DNA of 64,000 nucleotides. It comes from Owenia fusiformis (Eukaryota; Annelida; Polychaeta; Sabellida; Oweniidae). The position numbers were made by a program, and so were the translations under genes. Where the stretch lies: positions 36,735,366 through 36,799,365 of the forward strand of contig CAIIXF020000001.1 in assembly GCA_903813345.2 (NCBI GenBank), written 5' to 3'. This document shows, in pieces, positions 1-9,222 of this stretch. Below the pieces are notes generated by a model. That model saw only the letters and a program-made list of their open reading frames with translations. It was not told the DNA's origin and did no database searches. Position 1 is the stretch's first letter. Each line of letters begins with the position of its first letter.

Positions 1-331
1 TTTATGTAATATTACCATGTTTTCGGAGTTTAATTAGTTCCGCTTGTCGGAACCTGCTGAACGACTAAATTAACGCATCAAGGGCAAAATGGTCATGGAG
101 GTTAGACCCAGCCGGGGCCATAAGACATGTCAGATAAGAAACGAGGCCCAGGCTAGGTCTAATGTTGTTGGACTAAACGCCTACCAGATATTCTAAAAGA
201 AGACAATGTAATGATACTTTCCTGAAAAAAGCAAGGAAATTGATACATGCCTTCATACTTTATTTTGTACCAGAAAATAACATGTGCGGGTATAGCAATT
301 TTTTACCAAAATGTTACTTTCCAGCTGTACC
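1..331. mobile_element. Right part of a TTAA-flanked MITE, cut by the window edge
   Basis: Positions about 171-331 match, with few changes, both terminal arms of the MITE at 48056-48458 (shared stretches include AATGATACTTTCCTG and TTTCCAGCTG). The copy ends CAGCTGTACC followed by TTAA at 332-335, the same terminus and target site as the complete copy. The arm starts at CGCCTACCAGATATTC, which is where the arm ends inward in the complete copy. Positions 1-170 differ from the inside of the other copy and could be a longer core or unrelated flank. TTAA targets are typical of piggyBac-type transposition; no transposase is visible. Confidence 0.7.
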
Positions 332-877
332 TTAACTTGACATATAATAGACTTGAAATAATAATTTGTAGTCGAGAATATTGCAAAGAAATGTAAAATA
401 GTGCAATGAAATGTAAAAAGATTTATTGTTAGATGGCCACCCAACAGTAATGTCGAAGTTACCCCATTATGTCAATGTTCTACCACCCTACCTTTTTCAA
501 AATCTATCTGATCTGTAAGTTATGGATAGCCTTTGTTCTCATAGTATAGGACATTTATTTAGTAATCTTAACGGCTGAAACTGAAATACTGAATTCAGCT
601 GCTTACTTTTATCTCAAAATGTTTCCTACATCTCCATACCTTGTTTGCGAAAATCTGTAAGTTATCCGCTACTTTAGTGCTGATCAGGACTTGTCTTTAT
701 CCCAAAGTGGACATTTTCTTGCGAGAAATCAAAAACATTCAGTATACCACAGTACATTACAGTAGTGTGAAACGTACACAGACCAAACTAGATCTAATGT
801 CCAAGCTTTTAAGTCCTTTGCGAATCATTCAAACCAAAAATGAGGAACTCGCAGTGAAATATAAATTTTCCTTGTAG
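332..877 (+). other. Upstream part or intron 1 of RPL30, no coding exon found
   Basis: This AT-rich stretch ends in the splice acceptor TTTTCCTTGTAG at 877. The L30 start (usually MVA..KKT, about seven residues) should come from an exon ending in phase 0, but I could not find such an exon here or in 1-331. It is therefore most likely intron with exon 1 left of the window. The short open frame at 641-877 runs into the acceptor and has no L30 similarity. Confidence 0.5.
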
Positions 878-1023
878 AAAAAGGCTATTGAGAGCATCAA
901 CTCTCGCCTTGCCCTGGTGATGAAAAGTGGAAAGTATGTCCTAGGATACAAGCAGACATTGAAGACTCTCCGTCAAGGAAAAGCCAAACTTGTAATCATT
1001 GCCAACAACACCCCTCCCCTCAG
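878..1023 (+). CDS. RPL30: RPL30 coding exon (first seen in window)
   Basis: Acceptor CCTTGTAG at 870-877 and donor AG|GTGAGT at 1023. The exon begins in phase 0 with [18 protein letters not shown] and ends in phase 2 after NNTPPL. It covers the N-terminal helix and first beta-alpha unit of eL30. The preceding exon should supply the initiator Met and the KKT-type basic start. Confidence 0.95.
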
Positions 1024-1592
1024 GTGAGTTTTGTGTATATTAACAATTCTGATTTGGATCAACAAAATTCATAGGACTAGAAGTATTCTTGAATCTAATA
1101 CTATAGTAGTATATGATCAATTCATTTGAAGAAAACTCAAATGTCACAGAGAGAAAACATTAGTTATGTCAGGACTTTTTGAATTATTTATTGATTGCCA
1201 TGACATTATGCAGTTATGTCATATAGTCTTGACTTCGGAGCCCTGGCTGAGATGAAGTCAAATATTTCTCATTTGTATGTTTTATACTTGAAGATGAATC
1301 AGCCCCATGGTGAAGGTACAGTAGTATAGTGTGGAGTAGCTTGCAACAAAACCATCATGCAAACTGCAATTTCATTGTAAAAGCAATTAATATGGTACTA
1401 CTGATCTCTAATTTATAACAAAATATTTGCAAAACATCTGACAGTAGTATTTGGATCTAAACTGTGTGTGTAAACTAGTTGAGCACTTGAGTACAGTATC
1501 AATTAGTTGTATTTGTATAAATTGTCATTTTACTGATTTTATTAATATATTCTTGTTGGATATAGATGTAAACTTGATGTCTTGTATTGTAG
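1024..1592 (+). other. RPL30 intron
   Basis: 569-bp AT-rich intron between two certain coding exons, closed by acceptor TGTATTGTAG. A short hairpin with GACTTC/GAAGTC stems lies at about 1231-1259 (see findings). No other feature is evident. Confidence 0.85.
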
Positions 1593-1723
1593 GAAGAGTG
1601 AGATTGAATACTATGCTATGTTGGCTAAGACTGGAGTCCATCACTATAATGGGAACAACATTGAGCTTGGAACATCCTGTGGTAAATACTTCCATGTGAC
1701 CACCTTGAGCATCACTGATCCAG
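1593..1723 (+). CDS. RPL30: RPL30 middle coding exon
   Basis: Starts by completing the split Arg codon (AG|G), then [18 protein letters not shown] and [14 protein letters not shown], ending in TLSITDP and the first base of a Gly codon. Donor CCAG|GTTTGT. This is the core of the L7Ae/L30e/S12e fold, with the conserved SEIEYYAML helix. Confidence 0.96.
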
Positions 1724-2081
1724 GTTTGTATATTTGTAAAGCACTCTTGAAATAATATGAGAATGACCATTTGGATTAAAGTTGAAAAATCTCAATCACT
1801 GGCCTTATATTTAAAGATAAATTCGAGGTATCAAAAGGTTCATGTTTCAATATATGACTGTACAAATGCAATCATGTTGTATCTATATTTTAATATGTTT
1901 TTATGTTATGTTTTCTAACTATTTAAATAGTCTAAATTGATTTGAAAAAAAGATGTTTTGTTAGGCAGTACTTTCTTGACTTGTGAGGAACTTTTCACTA
2001 ATTGAAAAGTGAGTTTTTTGTACCTTTTTCACAGACTTGATTAAAACTGATCTTTATTCTTTGTATTTTGTGTGATTCCAG
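1724..2081 (+). other. RPL30 last intron
   Basis: 358-bp AT-rich intron, acceptor GTGATTCCAG at 2081. Nothing else recognised. Confidence 0.85.
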
Positions 2082-2134
2082 GAGATTCTGACATCATCAG
2101 GAGCATGCCAGGGGCTGGTGAACAAACTGCCTAA
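2082..2134 (+). CDS. RPL30: RPL30 last coding exon
   Basis: Completes the split Gly and encodes DSDIIRSMPGAGEQTA followed by TAA at 2132-2134. The DSDIIRSMP motif is diagnostic of the eL30 C-terminus. Confidence 0.95.
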
Positions 2135-2300
2135 CCAGCAACTTGTCCCCCCAAGAAACAACCATGGAACATTGCAGCACAATCAGAACTTTATGGAAAC
2201 ATCAAAAGACTGAATGAAATTTATTGATAATTATTTGTGCTACAATACAAATGGTGATATGACGTGCTGTTTTATGTTCATTGTGGTACTGAATGTATTT

Positions 2301-4542
2301 TTATCCCAAGAAATAGGGATATAGTGAAGTGCCTTATGGGGGTAGAAGTTCTGCTCGTAAGTTCAAAATTTTGTGCCATATGGACAGTAAATTACTGTGT
2401 AGGTACAAAATATAAAACTAATAGCAATATGTTTTAAATTGTGCACACAATTAGCGCTTATTCCTTCCAGCAGGCTGATTGGCTGAATAGGTCAGTGCGG
2501 TTGGTGTAAAAGGATTTATGACCAGAGTTCATGGCTTAAAGTCTTCAGGAATTTCAGGGAATTTCAGGAAAAAATTGACCGAAATCTGACCCCATTAAGT
2601 TCAATACAAATCTGGATGTATTTCTAGGGGGGAGTAGGGGTCAAACAAGGGTTTCAAAATTAAAGTCATATTTGTTAAATTTTTTCCTATGAAAAATACT
2701 TTTTCCTCCACATTTGAAAGTATATGTTATGGGTCTACCTCTACATTACTCTAAAAGCACTTATTCAAATCTCATTTTTCCAAAATTTCTTGGAGGGAGG
2801 ACCCGCCAAAACCCAACGTTTGCTTGGTCCGCGTCGCAATTCAATTTTCAGGAAATTTTAAATTTGTTGCTTTTAGCCATGATTGTGGGTGAGGGCTGCT
2901 AAATAGTCCACCCCCACCCCCTCTCTTTACCTGGCAAGGATAAAGGGGGGGGGGGGAAGTACAGGGTCTTTTAAGCAAGACTAGCTGCTAAACTAAACGA
3001 TATACTAGGCAGAGGGTAGTTTATAACTAGAGGCTGCATGCAGGGTAGATTTTTGCTGTAACTTGAAAAGCAGTAGAATGATTTTACTCATATTCGATGG
3101 CGCACTGTTTTATTACACTAGAAGGCGTCCATTTTGAAAATAGCCACCATTTTTACCTGTTATTTTAGTATAGCTCAAAAAGTAATAAAGCGAGTTCATT
3201 CATACATGGTGAGCCAAAAAAGGTAGTTTGGTGGGTTTAGTGTCATATTGGCCTTGTCCAGTGTATTGTCATTCTACCAAGTTTCAGTGGTCTATCTCTC
3301 TGAGAAGTGGTCACAATTTTTTGCCCATTTTACAAAACATGCAATATGTCTTGTGGCCAACTTGAACGTTGGGCGTAGTTGTTCACAACACAGCATAAAC
3401 ATCTCGTGTTATGGCTCTCAACTTCCTTCTTATCTCTCAATGTTTCAAGTGTTGTTAGTGTAGAAAATAGCCCCATAGGCAAACTGATATATAGAAATCT
3501 TGTGGAACTTCGGTTAGTGAGGCACATTTCGGCATTTTAAGGTTGTTTCGTAAATGGCCTTAAAATCGCGACTATTAGGGATAAACCCATGACACTTAGT
3601 AGAATGGAAGAACATTATCAAGGTTTAATTGTGCAAAATATGATTTTAAACCCATGCTGAATGATTGAGTTATTAACATACAATTGTTTGGGTTACCTTT
3701 TTTGGCTCGCCCTGTATTTGATACGTGAATTCTGAATACTCGTAAGCACCATGGCACATTGTCTTAGACACCATTCCGCAGTACTAATCAGGTAATAACT
3801 AGATAAGGGCAACTCCGCGGAGTAGCAAATCCCAACGAACAAAATATCAATTACCGAATTCCAATCAATTTTACTCATTACTTTGGTTAAAATTGAAAAA
3901 TTAAAATTTTAGAATTGCGAATTCTTGCAAAGCAGCCATTTTGAATTTTCTGAGGTACAAATCTGAAAAATAATACCATAATTGTGATCTACTCCGAAAT
4001 TCCTTCAATTTGAGTTTAATATAGCCATACTTTGAAGGGATCGGAAAATTATGGCGAAATCGTACATTAGACGGCCATTTTGAATTTTACGAGGCTCGAA
4101 TCAGAAAAAAGACACAATATTTGCAATCTACTCTTAATTGCCTCTCATTTGAGTATAATAAAGCTATACTTCAGAAAGATCTTAAAATTAGCGAAAATTT
4201 CTGTTTTCCTGACCCCCCCCCCCCATACACGGCCCCTGGGGGTCAGGATGAAAAACACAGAATACATGTGAAAAAGATAGATGTTGCGAATATACTACCA
4301 AATTACTTTGGTTTAGAATGAAAAATGTATGATTTTTGCGAAAAAGTCCCGTCATTTTTAAAGCGGCGGCCATCTTGAAAAAAAAATGTTTGCGTAAAAC
4401 TATTCACCAATATACATCTTTCCACTAAATATGAAGAAAATCCGTCGACTAGTATTTGAGTTATCTTCCGGACGGACTGACTGGCTGACGGACGGACGGA
4501 GGGCTTCACTATATCCCTACCGAACTTCGTTCGTTGGGATAA
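2301..4542. mobile_element. 2.2-kb TIR element of the TTATCCC family, with a nested insertion
   Basis: The left end reads TTATCCCAAG then AGGGATATAGTGAAG; the right end is its inverted counterpart, CTTCACTATATCCCT and then GGGATAA. About 30 bp of terminal inverted repeat are visible, with a small gap. Next to the right end is a run of CGGACGGAC units. A related left end lies at 61986 and shares CTATGGGGGTAGAAGTTCTG. The inside holds poly-G/C tracts (2908-2956, 4208-4224), a degenerate relative of the GCCATTTTGAA repeats of 61345-63400 (3046-3190) and the nested 3205-3714 element. No transposase frame is visible. Confidence 0.55.
3205..3714. mobile_element. 510-bp non-autonomous TIR element flanked by TA
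   Basis: The left end CATGGTGAGCCAAAAAAGG and right end CCTTTTTTGGCTCGCCCTG are inverted copies, each bordered by TA (3203-3204, 3715-3716). The terminus resembles that of the mariner relic at 22744-23844 (CAGGGTGGGCCAAAAAA), so it may be a deletion derivative of a related Tc1/mariner element. No coding capacity. Confidence 0.65.
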
Positions 4543-4618
4543 CTAAACAATAAACCACTGTAATATTATTGGCCACGTCAGAGTCGTTCCGTTTTTTTAA
4601 AGGGCAAAACATAGTCAC

Positions 4619-5257
4619 GTTACTGTTATGCGGTAAACACGATACAAAAATATGTCATATTCCGCAACGAATATGGCATATTCACTTGCGGTGTATGACA
4701 GATTCACCTGCGGTATATGGCATACAAAACTACCAATGAGAACGTGATACGGAAGTACGCAATTGTCAATTGCATCGATGGAACGAACAAATAAAACTTT
4801 ATAAATTATTATAAAGATTACTGAATGAACACTACAGTGTATCGAATATATTAATTTAGCAGAAGTATCACTCACCAATCTCACGTGATAAACGTACTCA
4901 ATCAATCCAGGATTCATATATTAGTACTCGACGCTAACAATATTTATAATCCAGCGTAGTTTTACATTTAGAGTCGATTCTCGCAACCAATCAAATCAAG
5001 GCTTTCTGTATCACGTTTTCACCTGCGGTATATGTCATATTCACCTGCGGTAAATGGGATATACCGAAAGTGAGTATGACATATTCCGCAGGTGAGTATC
5101 GGGTAGTCACTGAAATCAATGTATCGCATATTCACTGCGGAATATCGCATACTTACCTGCGGAATATGCCATATACCGCAGGTGAGTATGGCATATTCAC
5201 CCGTATCACAAATACCGCGCAACCATGAATGTATGCCATATTCCGCGTAACAGTTAC
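4619..5257. mobile_element. Palindrome-rich TIR element (~0.64 kb)
   Basis: The ends are GTTACTGTTATGCGG and CCGCGTAACAGTTAC, a near-perfect inverted pair. Inside, at least eight copies of a short module centred on CTGCGG(T/A)ATAT or its complement occur in both orientations at about 4687, 4707, 5030, 5046, 5084, 5131, 5155 and 5172. Many are joined to TATG(C/T)CATATTC. The two open frames on the minus strand here are by-products of this repetition. Confidence 0.6.
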
Positions 5258-5699
5258 TTTGAATGATTTCTTGGAAAATCATATTTCCGATCAAGAACCA
5301 GAAAAAACGGAATGGCCATCGTAAAGAAGAGTATATTCTGATATTCCGATTCAGAAAAGTGTTGGTTCAAAAATTGTTGATCAGGATTAGGCGTGCGGAA
5401 TTAGCATCAAAATGGGTTGTAACATTCACGTTTTTCGCAGATGTTATTTTTCAGGACAAGTACGTCATTTTATCAAGTTTAGTTGACTGCTCACTTTCAA
5501 TCTGTTGTTTCTCGGTCAATTCTTTTTAGAAAATTACAAAAATAAATATTTGGAGAGACAAAATATGCTCGTTACATTGATATTACTTTTATTCCAAACA
5601 ACACAATATTCAATATTGATATACAACAGAAAGGCATTTTTGTTTTGCTTTTAATGGAACAAGTTTGAAGAACAAGACACACAGTGATAAATATCGCAC

Positions 5700-8560
5700 T
5701 TTGAAGAGCAAACTGGCCACCATGCAATTCACCCAGCATGGCCAAAACCTAATCAGACCTTGGCACTAGTCTGCTCTTGCATCTGTAAACATTTCAAGTT
5801 GACAAGGTTAGCGGTTTTCCTACAATTTTGATGACAAGAATTTATTTGTAGTCTTAGTAGGTGTTTTGTAATTAAGCTGACCTAAATTTAAATCCAAAAT
5901 ATTAATTTAGAAAATCAACTTTTTGACCTTTTCAAGGCCACTGAAGGTCAACGAAAGCTCAAATCTGAAATCTAAGGTCAGATTTGAACTTCTGAGAACT
6001 TGTAGATGTTTTTAAAAAAAAAATTGGTCAATTTGGAGCAAGTTGAAAAATTCAAAATGGCCGCCAAATTGAAAAATTCAAAATGGCCACCATGTAATTC
6101 AGCCAGCATACCCAAAACCTAATCAGATCTTGGCAATAGTCTGCTCTTGCATCTGTAAAAATTTCAAGTTGAACGGATAAGTGGTTTTCCTGGAATTTTG
6201 ATGACAAGATTTGTTGAAAAATTCAAGATGGCCACCACGTAGTTTACCCAGCATGCCCTAAACCTAATCAGATCTTGGTACTAGTCTGCTATTGCATGTG
6301 TAAAAATTTCAAGTTGAACAGGTTAGCGGTTTTCTTGGAATTTTGATGACAAGAATTGATTTGTAGTCTCAAACTTTGAGAAACTTGGATAACATCATTT
6401 GTGACCTAGTTTAATGACCTTGACCTTCGACCTTGAAAATTTCACTTTTTCAGACCTCAGTAGGCGTTTTGTAATTAAGCTGACCTAAATTTAAATCCAA
6501 AATATAAATTTAGAAAATCAACTTTTTTGACCTTTTCAAGGTCACTGAAGGTGAACGAAAGGTCAAATCTGAAATCTAAGGTCAGATTTGAACTTCTGAG
6601 AACTTGTAGATGTTTTTTAAAAAAAAAGTTGGTCAATTTGGAGCAAGTTGAAAAATTCAAAATGGCCGCCAAATTGAAAAATTCAAAATGGCCACCATGT
6701 AATTCAGCCAGCATACCCAAAACCTAATCAGATCTTGGCAATAGTCTGTTCTTGCATCTGTAAAAATTTCAAGTTGAACGGATAAGTGGTTTTCCTGGAA
6801 TTTTGATGACAAGATTTGTTGAAAAATTCAAGATGGCCGCCACGTAGTTTACCCAGCATGCCCTAAACCTAATCAGATCTTGGCACTTGTCTGCTATTGC
6901 ATGTGTAAAAATTTCAAGTTGAACAGGTCAGCGGTTTTCTTGGAATTTTGATGACAAGAATTGATTTGTAGTCTCAAACTTTGAGAAACTTGGATAACAT
7001 CATTTGTGACCTAGTTTAATGACCTTGACCTTCGACCTTGAAAATTTCACTTTTTCAGACCTCAGTAGGTGTTTTGTAATTAAGCTGACCTAAATTTAAA
7101 TCCAAAATATCAATTTAGAAAATCAATTTTTTGACCTTTTCAAAGTCACTGAAGGTGAATGAAAGGTCAAATCTGAAATCTAAGGTCAGATTTGAACTTT
7201 TGAGAACTTGTAGATGTTTTTAAAAAAAAAGTTGGTCAATTTGGAGCAAGTTGAAAAATTCAAAATGGCCGCCAAATTGAAAAATTCAAAATGGCCACCA
7301 TGTAATTCAGCCAGCATACCCAAAACCTAATCAGATCTTGGCAATAGTCTGTTCTTGCATCTGTAAAAATTTCAAGTTGAACGGATAAGTGGTTTTCCTG
7401 GAATTTTGATGACAAGATTTGTTGAAAAATTCAAGATGGCCACCACGTAGTTTACCCAGCATGCCCTAAACCTAATCAGATCTTGGCACTAGTCTGCTAT
7501 TGCATGTGTAAAAATTTCAAGTTGAACAGGTTAGCGGTTTTCTTGGAATTTTGATGACAAGAATTGATTTGTTGTCTCAAACTTTGAGAAACTTGGATAA
7601 CATCATTTGTGACCTAGTTTAATGACCTTGACCTTCGACCTTGAAAATTTCACTTTTTCAGACCTCAGTAGGTGTTTTGTAATTAAGCTGACCTAAATTT
7701 AAATCCAAAATATCAATTTAGAAAATCAATTTTTTTGACCTTTTCAAAGTCACTGAAGGTGAATGAAAGGTCAAATCTGAAATCTAAGGTCAAATTTGAA
7801 CTTTTGAGAACTTGTAGATGTTTTTAAAAAAAAAATTTGGTCAATTTGGAGCAAGTTGAAAAATTCAAAATGGCCGCCAAATTGAAAAATTCAAAATGGC
7901 CACCATGTAATTCAGCCAGCATACCCAAAACCTAATCAGATCTTGGCAATAGTCTGCTCTTGCATCTGTAAAAATTTCAAGTCGAACGGATAAGTGGTTT
8001 TCCTGGAATTTTGATGACAAAAGGACGATTCTCGGTTTGGAGAACGAAGTTCATCAATCTAAATGAGTATTATCCCTGCTTCGGACAAATTTGATTTTTT
8101 TACATAATATAGATTTGAATGTCTTCTTTTGAATAGTCATAATTTAATTTGGGTAATATTTCTAAATTTTTCGCAAAAAAATATTCGCGCAGTACACTGA
8201 TGAACTTCTTTCCCCAAATCGAGACTTGTAATTTATTGAATCGGTCAAATTGAGCGTTATCCCTGCTTCAGACCAATTTGTTATTTTTACATCTTGTAGA
8301 TCTAAATGTCCTCTTTTGAATATTCATAGTTTAATTTGGGTAATATTTCTATATTTTTCATGAAAAAAAATATTAGCCCAGGAGACTGTTCTCCAAACCG
8401 AGAATCGTCCTTTGTTGAAAAATTCAAAATGGCCGCCACGTAGTTTACCCAGCATGCCCTTAACCTAATCAGATCTTGGTACTAGTCTGCTCTTGCATCT
8501 GTAAAAATTTCAAGTTGAACAGGTAAGCAATTATCCTGGAAATTTGATGACAAGATTTGG
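5700..8560 (+). repeat. Tandem array of a ~602-bp unit, about four copies
   Basis: The marker GTTTTGTAATTAAGCTGACC recurs at about 5863, 6466, 7069 and 7674, a spacing near 602 bp, and the copies are nearly identical. Each unit contains smaller repeated modules: AAATTCAAAATGGCC occurs two or three times per unit and CCTAATCAGATCTTGG twice. Fragments of the unit occur elsewhere, inverted at 14770-15000 and 59222-59335. The high identity of the copies suggests recent amplification. Open frames in it have no coding signal. Confidence 0.9.
8021..8412. mobile_element. 392-bp TIR insertion inside the 602-bp array
   Basis: It starts AAGGACGATTCTCGGTTTGG and ends with the inverse, CCAAACCGAGAATCGTCCTT, about 26 bp of perfect TIR. 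It interrupts the satellite between GATGACAA and TTGTTGAAAAATTC, which are adjacent (apart from a few bases) in the other copies. Internally it has two direct repeats of ~195 bp, each with TTATCCCTGCTTC and TTTAATTTGGGTAATATTTC. Confidence 0.75.
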
Positions 8561-8565
8561 TTTAT

Positions 8566-8612
8566 GTCCCGCCCGCCCGCACGCCCGCACGCCCGTACGC
8601 CCGTACGCCCGC
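8566..8612 (+). repeat. GC-rich CGCCCGTA/CGCCCGCA microsatellite
   Basis: Short tandem run of CGCCCG(C/T)A units in an otherwise AT-rich element, like the CGGACGGAC run at 4490-4500 and the CCGTCCGTC run at 62029-62047. It follows the end of the 602-bp array. Confidence 0.8.
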
Positions 8613-8644
8613 CCAACAGCACAAGACGACGACAATATAGCACT

Positions 8645-9054
8645 TTATCCCATACTTGGACATGTTACATGTACATAAAGCCGGTTTGTAAAAACTTATA
8701 TTTTCATCAGCGGGCAGATATAGCTTTACGTCCCGCTCCGAGCGGGCAGATATAGTATATCTGCCCGCTACGTCATAATCGCCGCTCGCATATTTGTTCA
8801 TAATTTGTAACGTTCACGTAATGAGTGTAAACGACAATGGAGAAAACACAGACAATCGGGATCTGTTTGATGGTTTAAAAAAGGGAAGGAGCATCCACTT
8901 AATCAATCAAAAATTCGAGAAAATAATTGTGGGAATATTTGAGAGAACAGGAAAATCCGCCCACGGCCAAGAAAAATAAACTGGACATGAATATTCTAAA
9001 ATATTTCCACGATTGAACAATGTGAACCAGATGACCAAGATTGGTATGGGATAA
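8645..9054. mobile_element. Probable nested element with TTATCCCATAC ends
   Basis: TTATCCCATAC at 8645-8655 is matched by GTATGGGATAA at 9044-9054. The stretch is absent from the related short copy at 30774-30998, where the sequence equivalent to ACAATATAG runs straight into the terminus. It contains a perfect 14-bp palindrome with a 1-bp spacer at 8741-8769 (AGCGGGCAGATATA) and a 53-codon open frame from ATG 8821 that I do not recognise. Confidence 0.45.
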
Positions 9055-9058
9055 ACAT

Positions 9059-9200
9059 ATTATCCTATAGTCGGTTCAGGATATTGGGATTATCCCTTGG
9101 CCAATATAATATATTTCCCCTCGGGACCTGCGGCCCTCGGGCAAATATATTATATTCGCCTCGGGATAATCCCAATATCCTGAACCTCATATAGGATAAT
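9059..9200. repeat. 142-bp near-perfect palindrome
   Basis: The arms at 9059-9120 and about 9137-9200 are inverted copies (TTCAGGATATTGGGATTATC on the left, its complement on the right), around a GC-rich centre CTCGGGacctgcggCCCTCGGG. It lies just inside the right end of the 3.5-kb element. Confidence 0.8.
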
Positions 9201-9222
9201 CTCTATTTTTCAAAGTGCGATA

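Larger units (their letters stand above)
878..2134 (+). other. RPL30: RPL30 gene, 3' coding part (large ribosomal subunit protein eL30)
   Basis: eL30 is a small RNA-binding protein of the 60S subunit that binds kink-turn RNA and sits at the subunit interface. Three exons (878-1023, 1593-1723, 2082-2134) join in phases 2 and 1 to give about 109 residues that match animal L30 nearly throughout: [19 protein letters not shown], then [58 protein letters not shown] and GDSDIIRSMPGAGEQTA before TAA. The family is about 115 residues long, so only roughly the first seven are missing, consistent with a tiny first coding exon upstream. The tail GAGEQTA differs from the vertebrate EQTGEK, a normal place for divergence. 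No AATAAA is seen in the 170 bases after the stop, and a transposon-like repeat starts at 2301. Confidence 0.95.
5694..9220. mobile_element. 3.5-kb TA-flanked element carrying a ~602-bp satellite array
   Basis: Both ends carry the inverted terminus TCGCACTTTGAA, bordered by TA at 5692-5693 and 9221-9222. Inside are four tandem copies of a ~602-bp unit and at least two inserted elements. The copy at 30774-30998 has the same ends and only part of one unit, as expected of an internal deletion derivative. TIRs are short (12-14 bp) and there is no transposase, so mobilisation in trans by a TA-targeting (Tc1/mariner-like) transposase is an inference. Confidence 0.6.

Noticed and set aside
4615-5294. 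Two minus-strand frames of about 90-100 codons
   Set aside because: They run through the palindromic CTGCGG repeats; the peptides repeat YAVEYDI-like words created by the DNA repeat.
6475-6727. Overlapping frames on both strands in the 602-bp array
   Set aside because: Satellite sequence; nearly identical DNA in the other units does not keep the frames open.
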